This document shows positions 17,111 to 23,813 of a stretch of 59,388 bases of DNA, piece by piece; position 1 is the stretch's first letter; each line of letters begins with the position of its first letter. Both the position numbers and the translations under genes were made by a program. The notes under the pieces are model-generated. The model saw only the letters and a list, made by a program, of their open reading frames with translations, did not search any database and was not told the DNA's origin. Source of the DNA: a virus; IMG/VR virus record IMGVR_UViG_3300037245_003140, positions 1 through 59,388 of that record; one strand, given 5' to 3'.

Positions 17111-17364
17111 ATTCTGAAAACAGACCTGCATCTGTGGTAAGAACAGAAGATACACCGTTGATTAGATGGGAGAAAAGAATATTAAATTGGTTTATAGCTG
17201 TAGTTGTTGGAGCAATGTTCTGGATGGCCGTTGATTTTAAAACCGATATTGTTGTGGTTGTTGGAGCTGTAGCAAATAATGTAAAAAAAATAGATAAGCA
17301 TGAGGCAAAGCTTGAAGACCACGAAAAACGATTAATAACCGTGGAAGTGTTTATTAAAAAATAA
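17107..17364 (+). CDS. Small membrane protein with coiled coil
   Basis: 85 residues: one transmembrane helix (about 27-47, 'WFIAVVVGAMFWMAVDF') followed by a possible second hydrophobic stretch and a charged heptad-type helix (60-80). Last gene of the late operon, ahead of a terminator. The layout resembles accessory lysis or membrane-anchor proteins, but the clear holin lies at 39145, so the role is open. ATGA overlap with the preceding gene. Confidence 0.68.
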   Translation: MNSENRPASVVRTEDTPLIRWEKRILNWFIAVVVGAMFWMAVDFKTDIVVVVGAVANNVKKIDKHEAKLEDHEKRLITVEVFIKK

Positions 17365-17370
17365 ATAAGT

Positions 17371-17395
17371 GGGGCTATTAGGCCCCTTCTTTAAT
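17371..17395 (+). terminator. Rho-independent terminator of the late operon
   Basis: GGGGC-T-ATTA-G-GCCCC hairpin (17371-17386) followed by TTCTTTAAT. It lies seven bases after the last late gene. On the minus strand the stem can also end the leftward gene at 17802-17521. Confidence 0.82.
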
Positions 17396-17520
17396 AATCC
17401 CAGCCCACCGTAACTGTCAAAGCATTAATCTTACAATGTTCACAATATGCATTAGTAAACGGACTCTCTGTTCTTTTAGTAATCATATAATTAATATTAA
17501 CACATGCCAAAATGGAACAC

Positions 17521-17802
17521 CTATTTAAAAATACCACAGAACGCCGCCATAAATAACCCACCAAAACAGATCCCAAAGACAAATATCAAAACTTTACCTT
17601 TGAAATTATCCGTATTGAATCCTGATAAGAAATTCATAACCCTTAAGCCTAATGGTGGTTTACACCAAATAAACTTATGGTTAGATTCTCTATAATGTTC
17701 ACATTTCATCACACAGGCATTAGAACCCACTCTTGCAAACTTATTAAATGGGCAAAACCTTGTTTTAGTTCCGCAATTTGATTGTATTATTTTTGTTCTC
17801 AT
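17521..17802 (-). CDS. Cys-rich protein with C-terminal membrane segment
   Basis: 93 residues; AAGGAGG seven bases upstream of the ATG. Four Cys lie in the first 50 residues and a Gly/Phe/Leu/Ile-rich transmembrane segment spans about 70-90. No family recognised. It is transcribed leftward as a short unit between two terminators, after the leftward cluster's own terminator at 17873, so it probably has its own promoter. Confidence 0.62.
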   Translation of the reverse strand: MRTKIIQSNCGTKTRFCPFNKFARVGSNACVMKCEHYRESNHKFIWCKPPLGLRVMNFLSGFNTDNFKGKVLIFVFGICFGGLFMAAFCGIFK

Positions 17803-17811
17803 AATCCCTCC

Positions 17812-17840
17812 TTGACAATTAGATGGTTTATCTATATTCT
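17812..17840 (+). promoter_or_regulatory. Sigma70-type promoter facing a terminator
   Basis: TTGACA (17812-17817), 17-base spacer, TATTCT (17835-17840), giving a start near 17847. The only thing downstream on this strand is the terminator at 17873, so it would make an RNA of about 55 nt. The same bases include the Shine-Dalgarno of the leftward gene, so chance overlap is possible. Confidence 0.4.
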
Positions 17841-17872
17841 AATTACTATTCTTTTCTTTCATTATTGGTTTG

Positions 17873-17905
17873 AAAAGCGCTGGAGTTATTCAGCGCTTTT
17901 TCTGT
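17873..17905. terminator. Bidirectional terminator
   Basis: Perfect ten-base stem AAAAGCGCTG / CAGCGCTTTT with an eight-base loop, followed by TTTTTC on the plus strand and a weaker TTTTC on the minus strand. It closes the leftward cluster 20116-17914. Confidence 0.85.
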
Positions 17906-17913
17906 TTATAGCC

Positions 17914-18102
17914 TCAATACTCAATACACCTTCTTAAGAGTTCAACAGCTTTTCTTGCCTTGGTGTCTATATTTTTAATGGCCATTATTAAAGAATCCTT
18001 GCTTTCAGATTCAGGATCAAAACCGCAATCATCAGTACAGCACTCACATATTAGTTGGTCTATCTCTTGTAGGGTTTCTGTTTTTAACTCATGTGTTGCC
18101 AA
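17914..18102 (-). CDS. Small acidic Cys-containing protein
   Basis: 62 residues from a TTG at 18102, chosen because GGAGGGG lies six bases upstream. A 'CECCTDDCGFD' cluster around residue 20 could bind a metal. Last gene of the leftward cluster. No family recognised. Confidence 0.65.
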   Translation of the reverse strand: MATHELKTETLQEIDQLICECCTDDCGFDPESESKDSLIMAIKNIDTKARKAVELLRRCIEY

Positions 18103-18391
18103 TTTGCCCCTCCTCTTTTACATTAAAAGATTCCTCTTCCCAAACGTCAGGGCCTGGAATGGCTAAATGTTGACCTGTTTTTTCTAAAATAACCTCTCTA
18201 CCAAACTCATGTGGAGAGCAGAGTTTTAACCCCATTTCATCAGCGGTAGGTTTTGATTTTTCAACCCACTCCAAACATTTTTCTTTTGTCGGATACTCAC
18301 CAAACTGGAGATCTATGTTCATTTTCCCTATCTTCTCGCCGTCTGTAAAATAAACTGTCATTTGGAATGTTGCTGGTATTTCAAAATGCAC
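18089..18391 (-). CDS. Hypothetical protein
   Basis: 100 residues, GTG start with AAAGGAGG eight bases upstream. Alpha/beta composition with an N-terminal beta segment ('FQMTVYFTDGEKIGKMNIDLQFG') and an acidic end; no family recognised. Overlaps the 62-residue gene by 14 bases. Confidence 0.68.
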   Translation of the reverse strand: MHFEIPATFQMTVYFTDGEKIGKMNIDLQFGEYPTKEKCLEWVEKSKPTADEMGLKLCSPHEFGREVILEKTGQHLAIPGPDVWEEESFNVKEEGQIGNT

Positions 18392-18463
18392 TTTTGCCTC
18401 CTTTATTCTTTACAATTCCCTAAATATAAACTATGCTTTTCTCAACACAATTTTATATCGTTT

Positions 18464-18501
18464 AAACCCGGCGGCTCAAATTGTTTGAGTTGGTCGGGTT
18501 T
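18464..18501. repeat. Imperfect hairpin between leftward genes
   Basis: Two nested stems, AAACCCG / CGGGTTT and CTCAAA / TTTGAG (loop TTG), separated by small unpaired segments. It lies between the genes at 18629-18507 and 18391-18089. No long T-run follows on the minus strand, so it is more likely an RNA stabiliser or processing signal than a terminator. Confidence 0.6.
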
Positions 18502-18506
18502 ATGTT

Positions 18507-18629
18507 TTAAAGCTTCTCGACTGGACAATAGACAATATTTCTAATCTCTTCGGCTTTTACCTGGAAATCACTCTCTGAATAAGCAGCAGCTTGAGCAGGA
18601 TAATCTCTTTGTTTGTTTTCAATTTTCAT
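18507..18629 (-). CDS. Small hypothetical protein
   Basis: 40 residues with GGAAGG just before the ATG, starting eleven bases after the YopX gene stop. Charged N-terminus, helical middle (Ala-rich), a single Cys near the end. No family recognised; ribosome site and tight spacing are the evidence. Confidence 0.55.
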   Translation of the reverse strand: MKIENKQRDYPAQAAAYSESDFQVKAEEIRNIVYCPVEKL

Positions 18630-18639
18630 TTCCTTCCAG

Positions 18640-19068
18640 TTATTTATCAACTACTTTTATATGTTGATGCCTTGTTCCAATATTAAGTCGTTGGTTGTCG
18701 TTTTCAGCTACCCAACCACCTACATATTCATAGGAAAAAACAACAGTTGAGGTATCTTTGGACCACACTCCGTTGTGATATATTTTAACAAGATCCCCCT
18801 CAAATATGCGAACATCATTAACATCTTTTAGTCCTGTATATTGACCTATTGTTTTTGGGTCAACCTCAGCATAGGTCCAATCCCGTTTCCAGTCTTTTTT
18901 TTTATCTCTGTATTTATCGAAATTAGTCATATGCTTAAAAGGTAATGGGTATAATATTTGGTATTTTATTTTATCAATACCTTTGTGTTGGTTTTCTTGA
19001 ACCATCAAGGAGCCTTCTGCCAATTCCCCATTGTCAACCCGTGTACCCCTGAACAATATTTCTCTCAT
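18640..19068 (-). CDS. YopX family protein
   Basis: 142 residues with the YopX layout: N-terminal 'ILFRGTRVDNGELAEGSL', middle 'EVDPKTIGQYTGLKDVNDVRIFEGDLVKI' (signature D-P-x-T-I-G-Q-Y-T-G-L-x-D, then I-F-E-G-D), then a beta end. YopX proteins occur in many phages and are of unknown function; they are usually early, dispensable genes. GAGGG upstream. Confidence 0.88.
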   Translation of the reverse strand: MREILFRGTRVDNGELAEGSLMVQENQHKGIDKIKYQILYPLPFKHMTNFDKYRDKKKDWKRDWTYAEVDPKTIGQYTGLKDVNDVRIFEGDLVKIYHNGVWSKDTSTVVFSYEYVGGWVAENDNQRLNIGTRHQHIKVVDK

Positions 19069-19069
19069 T

Positions 19070-19207
19070 TTATTTATCCCTCAATCTTTCTTGCTTCTCA
19101 TTGCAATAGTTTATAAATTTGCAAAACTCATTATGTTGATTACAGAAATATTCTCTTGTAATTGCGTTTACCTCACCTTTCTTGCATTCTTTTACTTCAT
19201 AAGCCAT
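19070..19207 (-). CDS. Small Cys-containing protein
   Basis: 45 residues with GGAGGGA seven bases upstream; stop lies one base before the YopX start. Contains four Cys (residues about 8, 22, 29, 36) and many charged residues. No family recognised. Confidence 0.6.
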   Translation of the reverse strand: MAYEVKECKKGEVNAITREYFCNQHNEFCKFINYCNEKQERLRDK

Positions 19208-19239
19208 TTTACTTATCCCTCCTAATTGTTTTCACCTTC

Positions 19240-19482
19240 TTACCTGTGTAATCTTTTATTATAGTCGTCTACGTGAATAAGTTTATTAACGCTGACAAAC
19301 TGGTCTATTGTCCCGCTTTCATATGTAACGATAAAACCTACTGGTAATGGTAAAAAGCTTGCCTTATCCAACATTTCCTCTATTTCATTCTCTGTATATT
19401 CATCTAATAGAGACTCTGTTATATCCTTAATGTCTTTCTTGTCCATTTCAGTTATGTTCATAACCTCATATATATCAGCCAT
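19240..19482 (-). CDS. Hypothetical acidic protein
   Basis: 80 residues, strong AAAGGAGG site. An acidic helical N-terminal half ('DKKDIKDITESLLDEYTENEIEEML') and a beta C-terminal half. No family recognised. Confidence 0.66.
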   Translation of the reverse strand: MADIYEVMNITEMDKKDIKDITESLLDEYTENEIEEMLDKASFLPLPVGFIVTYESGTIDQFVSVNKLIHVDDYNKRLHR

Positions 19483-19493
19483 ATTTTCCTCCT

Positions 19494-19733
19494 TTATTTC
19501 CAGAATATTTGAACCACTTCTTTGTTCAGTGAGTCTCGCCTTGAAATTTCATTTCCATCACTATCGATTATTACAATAAAGAAAAGATCTACAAAATCCA
19601 GTGAGCCTTGGATTTGTTCATAATGAAAAATAAACCTCTGTCCTTCTTCTGGGTTTATTTTTAGAAAGCTATCGTGACTATTGAATGATTCTATTTCTCT
19701 TCCGTGGAAATCTGGTAAATTCTTAATGTTCAA
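19494..19733 (-). CDS. Hypothetical protein
   Basis: 79 residues from a TTG start chosen for its GGAGGAG site. Contains 'LDFVDLFFIVIIDSDGNEISRRDSL', a beta hairpin with an acidic turn. No family recognised. Confidence 0.64.
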   Translation of the reverse strand: MNIKNLPDFHGREIESFNSHDSFLKINPEEGQRFIFHYEQIQGSLDFVDLFFIVIIDSDGNEISRRDSLNKEVVQIFWK

Positions 19734-19748
19734 TTTAACTCCTCCTTT

Positions 19749-19940
19749 TCAACTTCCTTTACAGGCATCGTCAGGTTGTTCTAAATCAAGGAATATGGCG
19801 TGGTTGTTATTGGCATCAACTTTGCGTATTTCCAACATCATATCTTGATATAAATAGCACCCTTTTAACGGCATATCGCCACGGCCATCTTTGGACAGAC
19901 CATCTAAAATCTTTTTTAAATCGTTTACTGTTTCAATCAT
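19749..19940 (-). CDS. Hypothetical protein
   Basis: 63 residues from ATG 19940, which overlaps the stop of the HTH gene (ATGA) and has GGAGGG upstream; a TTG 30 bases earlier lacks a site. The pattern 'DLKKILDGLSKDGRGDMPLKG...YLYQDMMLEIRKVD...HAIFLDLEQ' resembles small phage proteins that accompany early clusters (helix, G-x-G-D-x-P-L, three strands). Function unknown. Confidence 0.66.
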   Translation of the reverse strand: MIETVNDLKKILDGLSKDGRGDMPLKGCYLYQDMMLEIRKVDANNNHAIFLDLEQPDDACKGS

Positions 19941-20116
19941 ACAAGACCCTCCGATTCCAGTTCTTTCCAATGGTTATAAACAGTCCTCCAACTAACACCA
20001 AGCGCTTTTGAGCATTCCATTTTTGACCTATCAGGGTACTTTATAGAATAGTTCAGAATACGCTTTTTTAGTTTCTGCTTTTTAACCACAAAGTGATAAC
20101 CTCTTTTATTTTTCAT
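19937..20116 (-). CDS. Small helix-turn-helix regulator heading the leftward cluster
   Basis: 59 residues: basic N-terminus ('KNKRGYHFVVKKQKLKKRI') then a HTH 'RSKMECSKALGVSWRTVYNHWKELESEG'. It shares the frame S-K-x-E-C-S-x-x-L-x-x-S-x-x-T-V...L-E-x-E-G with the protein at 35758. First gene after a TTGACA promoter (20172-20149 on this strand), so it may control its own divergent region. No obvious Shine-Dalgarno. Not a known repressor family that I can name. Confidence 0.68.
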   Translation of the reverse strand: MKNKRGYHFVVKKQKLKKRILNYSIKYPDRSKMECSKALGVSWRTVYNHWKELESEGLV

Positions 20117-20148
20117 TCGATATCCTTATTTAATTAGCATTCTACACA

Positions 20149-20177
20149 ACTCTAAACAAATCTATAAACAATGTCAA
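20149..20177 (-). promoter_or_regulatory. Leftward sigma70-type promoter
   Basis: On the minus strand TTGACA (20177-20172), 17-base spacer, TAGAGT (20154-20149). It drives the cluster from 20116 to 17914. It lies back to back with the rightward promoter at 20232. Confidence 0.7.
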
Positions 20178-20231
20178 GTTAAAAAGAAATTATATATGTG
20201 AACTAATATGAAAGAAGATAAGAAAAAAGAG

Positions 20232-20260
20232 TTGACAAACAAAACACGATTTAATATTAT
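20232..20260 (+). promoter_or_regulatory. Rightward early promoter
   Basis: TTGACA (20232-20237), 17-base spacer, TATTAT (20255-20260). Predicted start near 20267, 28 bases before the first small gene. It drives the recombination and replication block. Confidence 0.78.
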
Positions 20261-20283
20261 GAATTATCATTAATTTAAAGGAG
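20260..20283 (+). repeat. Leader repeat, copy 1
   Basis: A 24-base segment ending in AAAGGAG that is repeated exactly at 20694-20717. Copy 1 is the start region and ribosome site of the first early transcript. Confidence 0.85.
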
Positions 20284-20294
20284 AGAAAATCAAA

Positions 20295-20378
20295 ATGGAA
20301 AACTCGCTACTATGTCCACCCGATTGTAAATATATTTGTTCCGATAATATAAACTGCACAAAATACAATGTAAATTAG
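20295..20378 (+). CDS. Small Cys-rich protein, apparently interrupted by a -1 shift
   Basis: 27 residues with AAAGGAG upstream: 'CPPDCKYICSDNINC' gives four Cys in a zinc-ribbon-like order. The -1 frame continues the protein sensibly for about 30 more codons to a TAG at 20461-20463 ('LETEIWKEEKRFIKATKWGKP...'). One extra A in the GTAAATTAG stretch would join the two. No perfect slippery heptamer is present, so a one-base deletion is the simplest reading. Confidence 0.5.
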   Translation: MENSLLCPPDCKYICSDNINCTKYNVN

Positions 20379-20533
20379 AAACCGAAATATGGAAGGAAGA
20401 GAAACGATTTATAAAGGCCACTAAGTGGGGTAAACCTTGTATAGCATTCGGATTGCCACTTTAGATTATTAAAACAAGGGGTAGCCTATTGAAACCTGAA
20501 ACCAAATGAAAGCCAAATATAAGGGGTAACGAA

Positions 20534-20686
20534 ATGCCAGAAGATAAAGCAAAAGAAGCATTAACAAGAGCAATGAAAGAAGCTGTAAAACAAGGTATTT
20601 TCCCAAAGCATGGGAGCATGCCAGAATGTTATAAAAATTGGCAACAACTGGAAAAAGTTCTTACAGTTGCCTTTAAGCCTGAATAG
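20534..20686 (+). CDS. Small hypothetical protein
   Basis: 50 residues, AAGGGGT upstream. Amphipathic helices with a central 'GIFPKHGSMPECYKNW' turn. Its N-terminal 'MPEDK' start and leader are like those of the next gene at 20724. No family recognised. Confidence 0.6.
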   Translation: MPEDKAKEALTRAMKEAVKQGIFPKHGSMPECYKNWQQLEKVLTVAFKPE

Positions 20687-20693
20687 TAGATAT

Positions 20694-20717
20694 TGAATTA
20701 TCATTAATTTAAAGGAG
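20694..20717 (+). repeat. Leader repeat, copy 2
   Basis: Exact 24-base copy of 20260-20283 including the AAAGGAG ribosome site, here placed before the gene at 20724. The upstream promoter is not copied. Confidence 0.85.
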
Positions 20718-20723
20718 TAAAAG

Positions 20724-21026
20724 ATGCCAGAAAATAAACCCAAGTTTGAACTTTCGGTATTAGGTATCAGGAAACTTGGTGTATCTGAGCTTATCTCAAT
20801 TATTAACGGTGTAACATACGGAGAGTGTACGGTTGCAAGAGCAAGGACAGCCCTTACAAACATTGACCCAAACTACAAAATAACAGGTCATTTAATAAAG
20901 GAGAAAAACACAAATCCACCTGACTGTTTTTCAAGGGCAGAACATGAGGGTAGGGTTTTTGATAATTGTAGATATATCCATGTGTGTAAAGATGTAAAGC
21001 TCATATGTGGAAATCATCCTATATAG
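20724..21026 (+). CDS. Hypothetical early protein
   Basis: 100 residues; strong AAAGGAG from the leader repeat. Four Cys in the C-terminal half, helical N-terminus ('LGIRKLGVSELISIINGVTYGECTVARARTAL'). No family recognised; first sizeable gene of the early transcript. Confidence 0.66.
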   Translation: MPENKPKFELSVLGIRKLGVSELISIINGVTYGECTVARARTALTNIDPNYKITGHLIKEKNTNPPDCFSRAEHEGRVFDNCRYIHVCKDVKLICGNHPI

Positions 21027-21054
21027 ATAGAACAAACCAACAATGGAGGGAAAG

Positions 21055-21144
21055 ATGGAAATTGAAATTGATCTTTTAAAAGAAATAATATCGGGGATGG
21101 TCGAAGATGTTAAAGGAAGGTGGAAACTTCTGGGTCAAAAATAG
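21055..21144 (+). CDS. Very small hypothetical protein
   Basis: 29 residues with GGAGGG seven bases upstream. Overlaps in another frame with the 46-codon frame at 21120. The two may be halves of one gene split by a -1 shift, or separate overlapping genes. Confidence 0.42.
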   Translation: MEIEIDLLKEIISGMVEDVKGRWKLLGQK

Positions 21145-21260
21145 GAGTTATTAAGGGGTATCATAAAGGGCCTATTGTAATAAACCTAATTGCAACATGT
21201 GATCCTGAACAAATTGAGAATGACGAAATGCCGGGTCAAATTTGCATACACGATATTTAA
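21120..21260 (+). CDS. Small hypothetical protein (GTG start) or 3' half of the gene at 21055
   Basis: 46 residues, beta-rich ('IGVIKGYHKGPIVINLIATCD'), ending in an acidic stretch. The GTG has AAAGGA only two bases away, which is too close for a normal site, so it may instead be reached from 21055 by a frame change. Confidence 0.42.
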   Translation: METSGSKIGVIKGYHKGPIVINLIATCDPEQIENDEMPGQICIHDI

Positions 21261-21273
21261 GGGGGTTAATAAA

Positions 21274-21900
21274 ATGGATGAAGAGAAAACAGGGCTACAA
21301 CAACTCTTAGAGCTTAACGTTAATGAGTTTACTGAGCAAAAAAAGAATCTAACTTATTTAAGTTGGGCGCATGCATGGAAAGAATTTATAAAGATACACC
21401 CGGAAGCTACATATGAAATATTAAAAGATAAAAATGGGCTTCCATATTTCGGAACTGGTGAAATGGGATATATGTGCTACACAACGGTTACAGTTGGGGA
21501 GTTGACACACCCAATGTGGTTGCCTGCTATGAATGGGGCAAATAAAACCATGCTCGATAAGGCTTATAAATATAAAACAAAATATGGTGATAAATCAGTT
21601 GAACCAATCAGTATGTTTGATATTAACAAAACTATAATGAGGTGTTTAACAAAAAATCTCGCCATGTTCGGTTTGGGTCTTTATATTTATGCAGGTGAAG
21701 ATCTGCCCGAGCAAGAACCAGAGCCCCCAGTAAAAACAATTGTGTCACCTGAATATGAAAAGATATGGAAAAGTGCAAAGGTGGCGTTTATAAGGGATGG
21801 CAATTTTAATGAAATAGAGAAAATAGGAACTATTTCAAACGAACATAAAGAGTTAATGCAACAAGAAGTTAACGAAGGGGCGAATGAAAACAATGGCTAA
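21274..21900 (+). CDS. Single-strand annealing protein (DUF1071/Sak3-like)
   Basis: 208 residues from ATG 21274 (GGGGGTT upstream; a start at 21190 would be inside the previous small gene). Signature segments: 'YLSWAHAWKEFIKIHPEATYEI' near 30 and 'DINKTIMRCLTKNLAMFGLGLYIYAGEDLPE' near 125. The DUF1071 family anneals complementary single strands during phage recombination and works with a 5'-3' exonuclease, here the next gene, which it overlaps by 17 bases. Acidic C-terminal tail is typical. Confidence 0.9.
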   Translation: MDEEKTGLQQLLELNVNEFTEQKKNLTYLSWAHAWKEFIKIHPEATYEILKDKNGLPYFGTGEMGYMCYTTVTVGELTHPMWLPAMNGANKTMLDKAYKYKTKYGDKSVEPISMFDINKTIMRCLTKNLAMFGLGLYIYAGEDLPEQEPEPPVKTIVSPEYEKIWKSAKVAFIRDGNFNEIEKIGTISNEHKELMQQEVNEGANENNG

Positions 21901-22537
21901 ATTTCATGACGTAGAGCAAAATACAGAAGAGTGGTTTCAGTTAAGATGTGGCAAAATTACCGGGTCGGCGGTTTCTGATATTATGGTGAATTGTAAAAAA
22001 CTCGAAGATTGCAATAAACCTAAATGGGGCGAGGGGGCTAAAAAGTACGCCTTAAAGCTTGCCCTTGAGCGTATTACTGGAAAATATATACCAAGCAGCT
22101 ATTCAAATGCGAGCATGGAAAAAGGCCACGAGATGGAGCCTATAGCAAGAGATCTATATGAAAAAGAAACTTTTAATGTCGTAACTAATGGCGGTTTTTA
22201 TGACAACGAAGATAATAACTGTGCTTGCTCTCCTGACGGCGTATTCGGGTCGGGGCGTTTAGAAATTAAAAACGAAGCGTATCACTTGTTTTTTATGACA
22301 AAAAAAATGGACAGGGCCGCAACTAATAAAAGGTGGCAAATTCCTTTTAATCTTAAATATTCAGATGGTGAGTGGATTGATTACGCAGGTTATTGTGAAT
22401 CTTACCCAGAAGATAAACAATTATTTATAAAACCCTTCACTTTGGATGATTGTGTTGATGATTTTAAAATGCTTGATGCCAGAATTGAATATTTTGAAAT
22501 GCTGATTGAATATAATATTAAAATAATAAACGGTTAA
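21884..22537 (+). CDS. YqaJ/lambda-exonuclease-like nuclease
   Basis: 217 residues. N-terminal 'QNTEEWFQLRCGKITGS' (conserved W-x-x-x-R-x-G-x-x-T-G-S), 'MEKGHEMEPIARDLYE', and the active-site region 'CSPDGVFGSGRLEIKNE' giving Asp then Glu-x-Lys. It would resect 5' ends so the annealing protein can load. The later helix that usually reads Q-x-Q is changed ('WQIPFNLKYSDG'), a departure from the family norm. Start at 21884 has AAGGGG upstream. Confidence 0.88.
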   Translation: MKTMAKFHDVEQNTEEWFQLRCGKITGSAVSDIMVNCKKLEDCNKPKWGEGAKKYALKLALERITGKYIPSSYSNASMEKGHEMEPIARDLYEKETFNVVTNGGFYDNEDNNCACSPDGVFGSGRLEIKNEAYHLFFMTKKMDRAATNKRWQIPFNLKYSDGEWIDYAGYCESYPEDKQLFIKPFTLDDCVDDFKMLDARIEYFEMLIEYNIKIING

Positions 22538-22579
22538 AAACAGGAACCGAACTTATAAAACAACTTACAGGAGAATAAA

Positions 22580-23812
22580 ATGCCAGATAAAAAAGAAAAG
22601 AAAACAGCCGTGGCAATATTAAGTGATACACAGATAGCATTAAAGGGTCTTTTTTTTCAGGCTGTGACTGATGTTGAAATAAAAGAGTTTATAGAAAAAT
22701 ATGAAGGTCTTGAGATATCTGGAAAGGGCAAAGAGAGAACTGAATCATATGATAAAATTAAAGATGCTCATATTCACATTAAAAAAATATACGCTGATAT
22801 AGAAAAAGAACGAAAAGGTTACGCCTCAACAATTACCAAGTTCGGGAAACAGGTAAAGGGAACTTCCGATAGATTAAAAGAGGCCCTGGAACCACTCGGG
22901 GCTGAATTAAAAAAGAAGAGAGATGCAGAGGATAAAATAAAAGCTGAGAAAAAAGAAGAGAAAGACAGGATAGAAAAGGAAAGAGTAGAAGCTATAAAGA
23001 AAGAGATTGCTGTATTTGAGGGATTTTGTACTGAGGTTCTTGGAAATATCAATGTAGACTCTGAAACGATCAGAAAGGCCCTGGTTCACGTTGAGAATTA
23101 CTCAACAGAAGAGGAAACGTTTCAAGAGTACGCTCCTGAAATAACTATGAAAAAAGAATCTTCCTTGAAATTAATACAGGGAATGATTGATAAAAAAGTT
23201 GAGCAGGAAAAAGAAGCAGCTGACTTAAAAGCAGAAAAAGCAAGACAGGCCGCTGTAGAGGAAAAGCAAAAAGCTGAGAATAAAAGGCTTGAAGAAAAGG
23301 CCAAAAAGGATGCCGCAAAATTAAAAAAAGAACAGGACAAAATCAAAGCTGATCAGAAGACAGAATCTGATAAGTTAGCTAAAGATAAAAAAGAATTTGA
23401 AGATAAAAAAGCAGAACAGGCCGAAAAAGTAAGATTGGAAGATGAAAGAATCCAAAAAGAGAAAGACGATATTGAAGCTGAAAAGAAAAGGGTTAAAAAA
23501 GAAGCTGATGACAAAAAACAGGCTGATATAAAAGAGGAAGAGGATAAAAAGAAAGCTGAAAAAGAAAGGCTTGCAAAAATCGAATCCGACAAAAAAGCAG
23601 CCAAAGAGAAAGAAGATCTTGAAATAAAAAGAAAAGAAAAAGAAGAATTATTAAGGCCAGATAAAGAAAAGCTTTTGAATCTTGTTAAGTCTTTTAAATT
23701 TGAATATATTGAACTTAAGAATAAAGAGGCTGTTGATTTGTTAAACAACTTCAACAATGCTCTTGAAATATTCTTACAGGATTATGAAACCAAAATAAAC
23801 GAAGAGTTATAA
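22580..23812 (+). CDS. Coiled-coil protein of the recombination operon (DUF1351-like)
   Basis: 410 residues. Residues 1-110 resemble the N-terminus of DUF1351 proteins often next to phage annealing proteins; residues 190-355 are an extremely Lys/Glu/Ala-rich coiled coil with almost no other residue types; the end is a short globular domain. Probably a structural or scaffolding partner in DNA recombination; that is inference from the neighbourhood. The unusual length comes from the coiled coil. Confidence 0.78.
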   Translation: MPDKKEKKTAVAILSDTQIALKGLFFQAVTDVEIKEFIEKYEGLEISGKGKERTESYDKIKDAHIHIKKIYADIEKERKGYASTITKFGKQVKGTSDRLKEALEPLGAELKKKRDAEDKIKAEKKEEKDRIEKERVEAIKKEIAVFEGFCTEVLGNINVDSETIRKALVHVENYSTEEETFQEYAPEITMKKESSLKLIQGMIDKKVEQEKEAADLKAEKARQAAVEEKQKAENKRLEEKAKKDAAKLKKEQDKIKADQKTESDKLAKDKKEFEDKKAEQAEKVRLEDERIQKEKDDIEAEKKRVKKEADDKKQADIKEEEDKKKAEKERLAKIESDKKAAKEKEDLEIKRKEKEELLRPDKEKLLNLVKSFKFEYIELKNKEAVDLLNNFNNALEIFLQDYETKINEEL

Positions 23813-23813
23813 A

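Noticed and set aside
17391-17582. 63-codon minus-strand frame with a Cys pair near its end
   Set aside because: It overlaps the better supported 93-codon gene in another frame, and neither its first nor its internal start has a ribosome site.
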